Assembly (NCBI GenBank): GCA_015067825.1
Contig: SVLQ01000001.1
Location: 262,485 to 326,484, forward strand
Direction of reading: 5' to 3'
Source: Oscillospiraceae bacterium
GTDB lineage: Bacteria; Bacillota; Clostridia; Oscillospirales; QAMX01
Length of the DNA: 64,000 bases
Part shown: positions 8,538 through 16,905 of the stretch, piece by piece
Layout of the letters: each line of letters starts with the position of its first letter
Position numbering within the stretch: position 1 is the first letter of the stretch
The notes under the pieces: generated by a model
Told to the model about the DNA's origin: nothing
Database searches by the model: none
What the model saw: the letters and a program-made list of their open reading frames with translations, nothing else
Made by a program: the position numbers and the translations under genes

Positions 8538-9362
8538 TTAAAGATTTAGTTTCCAGGTGTCCAGCGTGATGCCGGTCAGTTCCAAAAGATAGATGAGCAT
8601 GGAAAAATACTCGCGCAGGTAGTAGTGGAATTCCTGCGGCCGAGTCGGAGACGGCGCGGCTAAAACATCGATACCGTTGCGCTCTGCCAACAGTTTGCTC
8701 CGCATCATATGGAAGCTGCATGTCACCAAGGCTGCCTTCGGGGTCTGTTCGCCCGATACCTCACGCATCAGTTTTGCAGCATTGGTAAGATTCTGTGCGG
8801 TATCGTGAGAAGTGTCTTCGAGGATCAGCCGGTCGGCGGAGATCCCACGCTCCATCAGATAGCGTTGCATCGCCGAAGCTTCCGTAACATTGGCGTTGTT
8901 CCCCTTCCCGCCGCACAAAATAAATGTTGCCTGCGGATTTTGTTCGCCGAGTTCCAGCGCCTTGTCCAGCCGCTGCCGCAGCACCAAAGATGGTTCATCG
9001 TCGTTCAGACCGGCACCCAACACGATAATAAACGGCGCTTCATGTGCATTTTCATCGGCTTGTCCGCCGACAACGATCAACGCCAGCAATACCAAAAAGG
9101 TAGCCAGCCAAACAACCACACCGATACGGATGATCCGGCGTATCCAAAGAGCAGCACGCCCGCCAACCTGCAATGCGATACAAATCGAACAAACCTGATG
9201 GCAAATTGCCACACAGAGCAAAAACCGCACAAAAAACCAAAAAAACTGCATGCCCACCGTCAGCGTTTCGAAGAGAAACGCAAACGGAATGAGTCCGACG
9301 CAGACAATCAGCCAAAAGAAATCGGTCGGGCAAGTGCTTTGCAGACGTTTGAACAAGGTCAT
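8538..9362 (-). CDS. YdcF/SanA-like DUF218 membrane protein
   Basis: 274 residues. Three to four hydrophobic N-terminal segments (residues about 15-110) are followed by a DUF218 domain. That domain starts at 'APFIIVLGAGLNDDEPSLVLRQRL' and contains 'GGKGNNANVTEASAMQRYL', 'DTSHDTAQNL' and 'VTCSFHMMRS', all typical of the YdcF/SanA/ElyC group. These proteins are linked to envelope integrity or undecaprenyl-carrier metabolism, but no enzymatic reaction is firmly assigned. The start codon overlaps the stop of the ABC-F gene by four bases (ATGA). Confidence 0.85.
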   Translation of the reverse strand: MTLFKRLQSTCPTDFFWLIVCVGLIPFAFLFETLTVGMQFFWFFVRFLLCVAICHQVCSICIALQVGGRAALWIRRIIRIGVVVWLATFLVLLALIVVGGQADENAHEAPFIIVLGAGLNDDEPSLVLRQRLDKALELGEQNPQATFILCGGKGNNANVTEASAMQRYLMERGISADRLILEDTSHDTAQNLTNAAKLMREVSGEQTPKAALVTCSFHMMRSKLLAERNGIDVLAAPSPTRPQEFHYYLREYFSMLIYLLELTGITLDTWKLNL

Positions 9363-11287
9363 ACTTCGTTCTCCTCATTCAACAAAGCCAAAGCTTCAGT
9401 CTCCTCTTCCCATCGCGCGTACAATTCGGCAATTTTGGCATCAAGCGGTTCCTGCTCGGCATACAGCGCCATCAGCGCATCGGGATCGGTGGCGACTTCT
9501 TCGATCTTTGCCTGAAGCGCCTCCAATTCGGATTCGGCGGCGGCAATTTCGCGCTCAGTCACCGCCACCGCCTTTTCTGCTCGGCGAATGCGGCGCGAAA
9601 GCGACTCGCCGCGTTCGGCATACTCCCGCTTCGCTTTCGTAGCTGTCGGTTCAGCCTTTTCTGCCGGTGTCTGCGTCTGCAGTTCCAGCGAACGACGATA
9701 CTGTGCATACGTTCCTTTGAACGGCGTAACCGCACCGTCGGCCATATTCCAGATGCCTGTCGCAAAACGGTCGATGAAATAGCGGTCGTGGGAAACAAAG
9801 AGCATCGTGCCCTCGTATTCCTCCAAGAGGCCTTCCATCCATTCGCGCGAGGCGATATCCAGATGGTTTGTCGGTTCGTCGAGGATCAGAACGTTGATCT
9901 CTTTATAGAGCAGGATACAGAGCTTCAGGCGGCTCTTTTCACCGCCGGAGAGCACCGATACGGTCTTAAACACATCGTCACCGCGGAAGTGAAACGATCC
10001 CAAGCGGTTCCGCGCCGATCCGTCGGTCAGTCCCAGCTCGGTCATCACCGTGTCCAGCACGGTGGCATACGGATCGGCAAACTCAACCTGCTGCGGCAAG
10101 TAAGCAAACTTGATGTTCGCGCCCCACTTGATGTAACCGCTGTCAGGAATCGATTCGCCGAGCAAAAGCTTTAAGAATGTGGTTTTGCCGCAGCCGTTTT
10201 CGCCAAGCAAAGCAATCGACTCGTCCTTCTTGACCTCCAAATCGACCTTGTTCAAGATACAGCGTTCCCCAAAATACTTCGACAGCCGATCCACAAACAG
10301 TACGTCATAGCCAGAGCGATCAGCACTGTGGAGCTTGCCGGTCATTTGCTTTTCCTTTTTCTGAAGCTGCGGCTGATTGGCCTTAATGCGTTCGATACGT
10401 TTGTCGAGAGCAAATGCGCGGCGCATCATTTTTTTATCGCCAAGTCCCCATCCGTGCATGCGATCCGAAGTAAAGGACAGGCGATCAATTTCTTTTTGCA
10501 GCTTTTCATGGCGCCGACGCATCTCTTCTTCGCGTTCCGCCTTCTGTTGGACGTAGAAGCTGTAGGATCCATCGTAGACGGTTGCGGTCAGGTTCTCCAG
10601 TTCGATCGTTTTCTGCGTCACACGGTCGAGGAAGTAGCGGTCGTGAGAAACAACAAGAACCGTCCCCTTAAAGGTTTGCAGATAATTCTCCAGCCACTCA
10701 ACCGCCTGCATATCGAGGTGGTTGGTCGGCTCGTCAAGCAGCATGATATCGGTCTTCTCCAGCAGCATTCGCACAAGGTTGACGCGCGTTTTTTCACCGC
10801 CCGAAAGCATCGCATACGGCCGATCCCACATTTCCTTCGGCACACCGAGACCGAGGGCAGTGCGGAACAGCTCGGTTTCAGTGTCGTAACCACCAAACAC
10901 TTCAAAACGAACCTGCAATTCACCGTATTTGGCTAAAGTCACCGTATCGTTGATCCCGCGTCCCATCAAAAGCTCAAGCTCATGCATTTCCCGCTGCAGC
11001 TCCCGCAGCGGAATAAAGGCGGTTTCCATGACATCCCTTACAGTCATACCGTCGGGATACACCGGTAACTGGTCAAGAACCGCCAGACGCTTGGTGCGGT
11101 GGATCGCCAGATCACCTTCTTCAAAGCGCTCTTCCCCGGAAATCACACGAAACAGCGTTGTCTTGCCGCAGCCGTTTTTGCCGATCAGGGCAACTTTTTC
11201 ACCCTCTTGAACATCAAACGTAATATCTTTTAAGATCTGTACATCGCCGAAATACTTTCCGACGGAATGCAGAGATATATCAATCAT
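9359..11287 (-). CDS. ABC-F family ATPase (ribosome-associated)
   Basis: Soluble protein with two tandem ABC ATPase domains and no membrane segments, 642 residues. Walker A motifs are 'GKNGCGKTT' (about residue 36) and 'GENGCGKTT' (about residue 365). Signature motifs are 'LSGGEKTRVNL' and 'LSGGEKSRLKL', each followed by 'DEPTNHLD'. A charged interdomain linker (residues about 240-320) and a C-terminal coiled-coil tail (residues about 555-640, Glu/Ala-rich) fit the Uup/YdiF-type ABC-F group. ABC-F proteins act on the ribosomal E site. Whether this one is housekeeping or confers antibiotic protection cannot be told from sequence alone, and no leader peptide is evident upstream. Confidence 0.92.
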   Translation of the reverse strand: MIDISLHSVGKYFGDVQILKDITFDVQEGEKVALIGKNGCGKTTLFRVISGEERFEEGDLAIHRTKRLAVLDQLPVYPDGMTVRDVMETAFIPLRELQREMHELELLMGRGINDTVTLAKYGELQVRFEVFGGYDTETELFRTALGLGVPKEMWDRPYAMLSGGEKTRVNLVRMLLEKTDIMLLDEPTNHLDMQAVEWLENYLQTFKGTVLVVSHDRYFLDRVTQKTIELENLTATVYDGSYSFYVQQKAEREEEMRRRHEKLQKEIDRLSFTSDRMHGWGLGDKKMMRRAFALDKRIERIKANQPQLQKKEKQMTGKLHSADRSGYDVLFVDRLSKYFGERCILNKVDLEVKKDESIALLGENGCGKTTFLKLLLGESIPDSGYIKWGANIKFAYLPQQVEFADPYATVLDTVMTELGLTDGSARNRLGSFHFRGDDVFKTVSVLSGGEKSRLKLCILLYKEINVLILDEPTNHLDIASREWMEGLLEEYEGTMLFVSHDRYFIDRFATGIWNMADGAVTPFKGTYAQYRRSLELQTQTPAEKAEPTATKAKREYAERGESLSRRIRRAEKAVAVTEREIAAAESELEALQAKIEEVATDPDALMALYAEQEPLDAKIAELYARWEEETEALALLNEENEV

Positions 11288-11309
11288 AAGTCTATCCTTT
11301 TCTGACGGA

Positions 11310-12617
11310 TTACAGGTATCTGCCGTGTTTTTTGATTTTGCGCAGCCGACGCTTGCGATTCAAGATCAGGGCAATCACAATATAGCAAACAATCAACCCG
11401 ATTGCTCCGCCCAAAATCCACCAAAAAGTCGAGGTTTGCAGGTATGCCTTGACCTGGTCGACGGAATAGAGAAAATCCGAACGTTCCACGCCCGTCAGCG
11501 CAACCAGCTTGACCCGGCCATAGCTGCGGCCGTTGTAGGAAACATCGGCCTCGCCCAAAATTTGCCCCTTTGTCACCGGCGCAACCAACGATTCTTCATA
11601 GAGCCACGGCGTGATTACGACCTTTTCGGCATCGAAATCGTCGGACATCAAATGCGAAATCTCACTCTGCGTGACCGCAACAACCGATTCGGCCTCCTGC
11701 GACATTTCCACCGGCAGCTCCGTGATCGGTTCCCCGCTGCCAACGATCTGCTGGTAGGAGAAATTTTGGAATCCCCACTCAAACATTCGCTTGGTCTCAA
11801 CAAAGCTCATAATGTCGCCGCTGGTCTCATCCTTACCCGCGCCCAAAACCACACTGACAAGGTAGAGACCGTTTTTCTCTGCGGTGGAAATCAGGCAGTA
11901 TCCAGCAGGTGTCGTTGTACCGGTCTTGATACCACGGGCCGGGCTGTAGATATAACGGATCGTGCGGATCCCGGAGATCAGATAGTTGGTCGAGTTCAGG
12001 ATACGCGGATTCGGGGTTTTGTTGGTCGCCGGCACCACGTAGGAAACGGTGTTGGCAATATTCATCAATTCCGGAATCGCGACAAATTCACGGGTGATGC
12101 GGTAGAGATCACGTGCGGTGGTATAATGGTTTTCGTTGTGCAGTCCGTGCGCATTGGCAAAATGAGTGCCTGTACAGCCAAGAGCCGCCGCCTTTTCGTT
12201 CATCCAACGGTAAAAGGTCTCCAGATCTCCGGCAGCGTGCTCAGCAAGAACATTGGCGGCATCGTTGCCCGAAGACACAAGCATGCAATACAGCAAATCC
12301 TCCACCGAAAGGATCTCGCCTTTTTTTAGATTGACCGAACTACCGGCTGCAATCAGGTTCGAAAAGGCACTCTCCCTGGCAACGACAGTTTCGTCGAAAT
12401 CGCAGTGTTCATAGACGATCAACGCGGTCATAACTTTTGTTAAAGATGCCGGATAGAGTTTCGCATCCGCATTCTGCTCAAACAACAGCTCTCCGGAGTT
12501 GACATCGACCAAAATGGCTGCTTTTGCTTCTACCTCAAAAGATTGATCGGCGAACACAGCCGGACAACAAAACGCCAGAATTAAAGCGATCAAGATAACA
12601 GATCTGATGATTTTCAT
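11310..12617 (-). CDS. dacF: D-alanyl-D-alanine carboxypeptidase (DacF/PBP5 type)
   Basis: Trims the terminal D-Ala from peptidoglycan pentapeptides outside the membrane. The ATG at 12617 follows a 'gcggag' RBS and opens a signal peptide (residues 1-23). The serine penicillin-binding motifs are complete: 'PASLTK' with Ser58 and Lys61, 'SSGNDAA' around residue 116, and 'KTGTTTPAG' at 231. The C-terminal beta-domain is followed by a membrane anchor ('WWILGGAIGLIVCYIVIALIL' region) and a basic tail ending 'RKIKKHGRYL', so it is a bitopic rather than amphipathic-anchored enzyme. It is 22 bases upstream of the ABC-F gene. Confidence 0.93.
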   Translation of the reverse strand: MKIIRSVILIALILAFCCPAVFADQSFEVEAKAAILVDVNSGELLFEQNADAKLYPASLTKVMTALIVYEHCDFDETVVARESAFSNLIAAGSSVNLKKGEILSVEDLLYCMLVSSGNDAANVLAEHAAGDLETFYRWMNEKAAALGCTGTHFANAHGLHNENHYTTARDLYRITREFVAIPELMNIANTVSYVVPATNKTPNPRILNSTNYLISGIRTIRYIYSPARGIKTGTTTPAGYCLISTAEKNGLYLVSVVLGAGKDETSGDIMSFVETKRMFEWGFQNFSYQQIVGSGEPITELPVEMSQEAESVVAVTQSEISHLMSDDFDAEKVVITPWLYEESLVAPVTKGQILGEADVSYNGRSYGRVKLVALTGVERSDFLYSVDQVKAYLQTSTFWWILGGAIGLIVCYIVIALILNRKRRLRKIKKHGRYL

Positions 12618-13089
12618 AAATTTCTCCGCAGCGATTTCTTTTTTCGGCAGTCGAAAAAATGTCGATTCCGATAAAAAATCTCCCATTTATATTAAAAATC
12701 AGTTTCGTTTTTGGTATCGAATCTTTTCAAAATCAGGTGTGATTTCTGTGAATAGAGAACACCGTTTTAACACATGAATCCACGTTCTATGGAATAAGTA
12801 AAAATATTTCCAAAAACTATGGAAATTCATGCTGAAATATGGTATAATAATTGTGTCGGTACTTTGTGGTTTGTGCAGTTTTCCGAGTGCAGTTTCCCTT
12901 CCTATATATTAACATAAATCCCCCTCTTTTTTCAACATCTTTTTTGTTAAATTTCCGCACACATCTCAAGTTTTTATTGGCAAAATCTTCGACTTTGTTT
13001 TCCGCGGCGTTTTAGCTTCTCCTTCCCTTCCCTCCAATGCTCAAAGCGCCGTAAATATAGAAAGGCCGCAAGGCGGATAAGGAGTTCCC
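12618..13089. other. intergenic region between dacF and the two-component system
   Basis: About 470 AT-rich bases separate the divergent dacF and response regulator genes. It holds one good extended -10 on the + strand (annotated separately) and a long pyrimidine-rich stretch (about 12895-13030). Near 13060 a short 'ggccgcaaggcgg' stem precedes the 'aaggag' RBS of the response regulator. I saw no ORF with an RBS, no tRNA and no riboswitch class that I could recognise. Confidence 0.5.
12840..12848 (+). promoter_or_regulatory. extended -10 promoter candidate for the two-component operon
   Basis: The string TGGTATAAT is a perfect extended -10. No good -35 is present 16-18 bases upstream. It would give a 5' leader of about 235 bases before the response regulator. 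Confidence 0.4.
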
Positions 13090-13776
13090 ATGGCAAAAAT
13101 ACTGATCGTTGACGACGAAAAACTTTTGGTAAAAGGGATTAAATTCAACCTCGAAAACGAAGGCTACGAAGTGGACGCCGTCTACAACGGCGAAGACGCT
13201 CTCGCCCTCGCGCAGGAAAATGACTACGACATGATCATCCTTGACCTCATGTTGCCCAAAATGGACGGTTTGGAAGTATGCCGCCGCATCCGTGAGTTTT
13301 CCAAGGTTCCCATCGTGATGCTCACTGCCAAGAGTGAAGATACAGATAAGCTGCTTGGCTTTGAATACGGCGCCGACGATTATATCGCAAAACCGTTCAA
13401 CGTGCTGGAGCTGAAGGCACGTATCCGCGCCATTCTGCGCCGTGCCGCTACCCGTCCGGTCAAGACGGAAGTCGATACCCGTGTTGACGGTGGTGTGATT
13501 ATCTTGGAGCTGAGCGAACGCCTCGCTTATGTCGGCGAACGTCCGGTCGATCTGACTCCCAAGGAATTCGATTTGCTCGAGCTGCTGATGCGCTCGCCGA
13601 ACTGTGTTTTCAGCCGAGAATCGCTTTTAAACACAGTTTGGGGGTACGATTACCCCGGCGATATCCGCACGGTCGACGTTCACATTCGCCGTCTGCGCGA
13701 AAAGCTGGAAGAAAATCCCTCTGAGCCGGAACACATCCTGACCAAATGGGGCATTGGTTACTACTACAAGGTATAA
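13090..13776 (+). CDS. OmpR/PhoB-family response regulator
   Basis: Cytoplasmic DNA-binding response regulator of 228 residues. Receiver domain (1-120) has the acidic pair in 'IVDDEK', phosphoacceptor Asp52 in 'IILDLMLPKMDG', Thr79 in 'MLTAK', and Lys101 in 'IAKPFN'. The C-terminal winged helix (about 130-228) includes 'LTPKEFDLLELLMRSPN', 'VWGYDYPGDIRTVDVHIRRLREKL' pieces and ends with 'GIGYYYKV'. The composition resembles WalR/PhoP-type regulators. RBS 'aaggag' precedes the ATG. The cognate kinase starts three bases after the stop. Target genes are unknown; autoregulation is typical but not shown. Confidence 0.93.
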   Translation: MAKILIVDDEKLLVKGIKFNLENEGYEVDAVYNGEDALALAQENDYDMIILDLMLPKMDGLEVCRRIREFSKVPIVMLTAKSEDTDKLLGFEYGADDYIAKPFNVLELKARIRAILRRAATRPVKTEVDTRVDGGVIILELSERLAYVGERPVDLTPKEFDLLELLMRSPNCVFSRESLLNTVWGYDYPGDIRTVDVHIRRLREKLEENPSEPEHILTKWGIGYYYKV

Positions 13777-13779
13777 TTC

Positions 13780-15231
13780 ATGCGCAAACTGTTTTCTTCT
13801 GCAACAACGAAACTGATTTCTGCCATTCTGCTCGCAGCGCTTTGCCTTGCGGTATGCATCAACACGCTGCCGGTTTGGCTCGCCAAAAAAATGATGGTTA
13901 CCTCCGCGGAAACTTTGCTTTCCGCGGAGGCTTGTAATGTTTCCGCCATTCTCACCACAGCTTCCGGTGAAAATGGCGGAACTGATCTTATGAACGTATC
14001 CGTCGCCCCTGCCAACCGAATTCTGTTGATTGACAGTACCGGTCAAATTCTGTTGGATACCAACACGGAGTATAACCGCACCGGCAGTTATATGCTCACC
14101 AAAGCATTTATGACAGCTTTGGACGGAGAAGCCGCATTTTTCTCGGATCTGACATCCGAGGCATTCCACTATTCCATAATGCTGCCGGCAAACATTCCTG
14201 TGGAAAACAGGCAAAGTGCTGTGCTCTGCATTACCCAAAGCGATACAAACGGTGCGGCCAAGATTGCCGAACTGCGGACAAAAGTTTTGTACCTTACAAT
14301 CTTTATGCTCGCGGCGTTTTTGCTTCTTGGTGTTTGGATTTTCCTGCGCCTGCACCGCAGCACCAAAACGCTGCTCTTTGGCATGAGTGAAATCCGCAAG
14401 GGAAATTTCAAATATCGGATCGATGTCAACGCCGATCAGGAGTTTGCCCAGATCGGCCGCGGTCTGAACGAGCTCTGCGAAACATTTGCCGCCACCGACG
14501 AACGCCGCCGTCGATTTGTTTCGGACGCATCCCACGAACTGAAAACACCGCTCGCCACCGTCAAGCTGCTCTCGGACTCGATCATTCAAACACCCAATAT
14601 GGACCGTGAGGAGATTGTTGAGTTTCTGACCGATATCAGCAACGAAATCGACCGTCTGACACGTATTAGCAGCGGTATGCTTTCGCTCGCAAAACTCGAT
14701 GATACATCTCGTGCCGTGCAAAAAGAAGCGCTCGATCTGGCGGCGGTCGCGGAAACTGTTTGCCGCATGCTCGCACCGCTCGCCAAAGCCTCCGGTTGCC
14801 AGATCCGTCACGAGTTGACACCAAAGATCTTTTTTGCCGCCAATTACGACTCTATCTATCAGATTTTCTACAACTTGATTGAAAATTCTATCAAATATGG
14901 CAGCAAAGGAAAAGAAGTGCGCGTGTTTTTATTCGAACGCGACCACAGCGCACACTTCATTGTCGACGACGACGGCGACGGCATTCCGCCAGAAGATTTG
15001 AAGCGAATCTTCGACCGTTTCTACCGCGTGGACAAAGCCCGCGCCCGTGCCACCGGCGGTACCGGACTGGGGCTTTCAATCGTCGCCTCTTCCGTGAAAG
15101 CCTGCGGCGGTACAGTCGAAGCACAAAACCGCCAGGGTGGCGGTGCCCGCTTCATCGTCCGTTTCCCGCTGCCCAACATTTCAGACAATACGAATGAGCC
15201 CGAATCAGACAAAGGGGGCGAAAACGCTTGA
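13780..15231 (+). CDS. membrane sensor histidine kinase
   Basis: Partner of the preceding response regulator. It has a transmembrane helix at about residues 12-33, an extracytoplasmic sensor loop (34-167) without recognisable ligand domain, and a second helix at 168-189. A HAMP linker follows (about 190-242, 'IRKGNFKYRI'). HisKA carries His252 in 'VSDASHELKTPLA', and HATPase_c has the N box 'FYNLIENSIKYG', G1 'DDDGDGIP' and G2 'GGTGLGL'. The 483-residue length is normal for the class. Its TGA overlaps the TTG start of the GerMN gene, so all three genes are one operon. Confidence 0.93.
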   Translation: MRKLFSSATTKLISAILLAALCLAVCINTLPVWLAKKMMVTSAETLLSAEACNVSAILTTASGENGGTDLMNVSVAPANRILLIDSTGQILLDTNTEYNRTGSYMLTKAFMTALDGEAAFFSDLTSEAFHYSIMLPANIPVENRQSAVLCITQSDTNGAAKIAELRTKVLYLTIFMLAAFLLLGVWIFLRLHRSTKTLLFGMSEIRKGNFKYRIDVNADQEFAQIGRGLNELCETFAATDERRRRFVSDASHELKTPLATVKLLSDSIIQTPNMDREEIVEFLTDISNEIDRLTRISSGMLSLAKLDDTSRAVQKEALDLAAVAETVCRMLAPLAKASGCQIRHELTPKIFFAANYDSIYQIFYNLIENSIKYGSKGKEVRVFLFERDHSAHFIVDDDGDGIPPEDLKRIFDRFYRVDKARARATGGTGLGLSIVASSVKACGGTVEAQNRQGGGARFIVRFPLPNISDNTNEPESDKGGENA

Positions 15232-16172
15232 AAGAACGGAAAAGGCTTTGGCTTTCTTTGACCTTTATTCTTTCGTTATCTTTGATTGTAATCACGGTAA
15301 TCATTTACTTTACGGTTGCGGCCAACGAAAAATATCGGGATCAACGATATTCGCTGTATTATTTAAGCCGCACCGATATACCGCAAATCACAAGCGAATC
15401 TCGTTATCTCTTTCCGGACTCCCCTGACGATCTGCCGAAATTACTCATCACAACATGGCTTAACGGCCCCGAAGAGGAGCGCTTGATCACGCCGTTTCCC
15501 GAAGATGTCCGCCTGATGAGCATTTCGATTTCGGACAGTTCGCTGGTGGTCGTACTCAGTGAGCAATACAATTCGCTCGACCCGTATATGCGCAATCTCG
15601 CCGACTGCTGTCTCTACCGAACGGTTTCGGCAATTCCCGAAATCAATGAGGTGATTCTCCGTGTCAGCGGCAGTCAGCAGTCGATCCCCACAGTTTTGAC
15701 TGCCGACCGCTTTATCACGGACGATCACTTTTTTGAGACATCGCGCCGAGAATTTACGCTCTACTATCCCGCTGCCGATCAAACCGGTCTGCAGACACTG
15801 CGTTACCCTTTTACAATTTATCCGGATCAGTCCCCTATTGAAATCGTCCTCGACTTGCTTGAGCACAAAATTTTCCCTTTGCACTCGAATGTCCGGCTTC
15901 CAAATCCGCTTGTCAACAATACTGCGGTCGATGACGGCATTGTCTATATCGATCTTTCAGCAGATTTTCTGATCGCACCGACGAACCCCGATAGCGAGAG
16001 CTACGAAGATTTTGTGGAAAACCGCATTTCCTATTTACAGGCAATCGTTCTGTCATTGTCCACATTGGATGATGTCGACAGCGTTATGTTCACTTTTGAC
16101 AAAACCGTTATGGGACAATACGGGCGGATTGACCTTTCACAGCCGCTGATGATTTCCCACTTTCAGAACTGA
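15228..16172 (+). CDS. GerMN-domain membrane-anchored protein
   Basis: TTG start overlaps the kinase stop (TTGA) and follows 'aaagggggcg'. One N-terminal membrane helix (residues about 8-30) anchors an extracytoplasmic part that appears to hold two GerMN-like units. The first unit contains 'LLITTWLNGPEEERLI'; the second contains 'SPIEIVLDLLEH' and 'DGIVYIDLSADFLI'. GerM of Bacillus is a spore-germination/sporulation peptidoglycan-associated protein, and related proteins accompany envelope-stress two-component systems in Clostridia. It has no lipobox Cys. Its exact role is unknown; sensing or wall interaction is an inference from the operon. Confidence 0.75.
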   Translation: MKERKRLWLSLTFILSLSLIVITVIIYFTVAANEKYRDQRYSLYYLSRTDIPQITSESRYLFPDSPDDLPKLLITTWLNGPEEERLITPFPEDVRLMSISISDSSLVVVLSEQYNSLDPYMRNLADCCLYRTVSAIPEINEVILRVSGSQQSIPTVLTADRFITDDHFFETSRREFTLYYPAADQTGLQTLRYPFTIYPDQSPIEIVLDLLEHKIFPLHSNVRLPNPLVNNTAVDDGIVYIDLSADFLIAPTNPDSESYEDFVENRISYLQAIVLSLSTLDDVDSVMFTFDKTVMGQYGRIDLSQPLMISHFQN

Positions 16173-16180
16173 CAGCAGCA

Positions 16181-16219
16181 AAAAGATCCTGAACGGTTAT
16201 TCGTTCAGGATCTTTTTTC
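16181..16219. terminator. bidirectional Rho-independent terminator
   Basis: 'aaaaagatcctgaacg' pairs with 'cgttcaggatctttttt' around a 6-base loop. It has A-run and T-run flanks and sits between the convergent GerMN gene and the SIS-domain gene. Confidence 0.9.
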
Positions 16220-16232
16220 ATGGCATCAAATC

Positions 16233-16883
16233 TTAAGCTTCGAAGAATGCGTCTTCAACCAGCGCGCAAATGAGATGATAGATAGCAATATGGCATTCCT
16301 GGACTTCCGGTGTCCACGAATTCGGCGCTGCCAAAACGATATCAAAGAGCTCGCCCATTCTGCCGCCGCCTTCACCGGTCAGCGCGATCGTTTTCATGCC
16401 TTTGTGCAGCGCAGCGATACCAGCCGCAACGACGTTTTTCGCGTTGCCCGAGGTCGAGATGCCGATCAAAACGTCGCCCTCTCTGCCGAGACCCCAAAGC
16501 TGCTGTGCGTACATCAGCGTGGGATCAGTGTCGTTAGCCACAGCAGACATAATTGCCTGCTGGGTGGTCAGATCGATCGCCGCCAGCGCGCCTTGCAGCT
16601 TGTTTGCCAGCAGTACGCCAAGGTCACCATAGGTCGAGAGTGCCATTTTGTCTTCTTCCGAAAGCGGACGCTCCCGCAGGAAACCTTTGAGGAATTCGCC
16701 GACGATGTGGGCGCTGTCGGAACTGGAGCCACCGTTGCCGCAGCAAAACACTCTGCCGCCCCTCGCATAACACTCACAGATCGCCACGACTGCCATTTCG
16801 ATCTGCGGGATCATATCGACCAGATGCGGATTTTTTTCGCTGAAACGCTTGTAGAGTTCTTCTTTCGAGATATATTCTTTCAT
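16233..16883 (-). CDS. SIS-domain sugar phosphate isomerase (GmhA/DiaA-like)
   Basis: 216-residue protein; the ATG at 16883 is chosen for its 'ggaaagggg' RBS. The SIS fold marks are 'VFCCGNGGSSSDSAHIVGEFLKGF' in pieces (phosphate-binding Ser-rich loop with GNGGS) and 'IGISTSGNAKNVVAA' (second phosphosugar loop), followed by 'IALTGEGGG'. These are the hallmarks of phosphoheptose isomerase GmhA and of DiaA. A heptose pathway in a Clostridium would imply a glycero-manno-heptose glycan (for example S-layer or capsule), but no heptose kinase or adenylyltransferase is nearby. It lies 22 bases after the deoxyhypusine-synthase-like gene. Confidence 0.8.
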   Translation of the reverse strand: MKEYISKEELYKRFSEKNPHLVDMIPQIEMAVVAICECYARGGRVFCCGNGGSSSDSAHIVGEFLKGFLRERPLSEEDKMALSTYGDLGVLLANKLQGALAAIDLTTQQAIMSAVANDTDPTLMYAQQLWGLGREGDVLIGISTSGNAKNVVAAGIAALHKGMKTIALTGEGGGRMGELFDIVLAAPNSWTPEVQECHIAIYHLICALVEDAFFEA

Positions 16884-16905
16884 GGCCGTCCCCTTTCCGG
16901 TACAC

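Noticed and set aside
12618-13089. Search for a riboswitch or T-box before the two-component system
   Set aside because: No conserved riboswitch core was recognised; only an extended -10 and a short stem near 13060 are visible.
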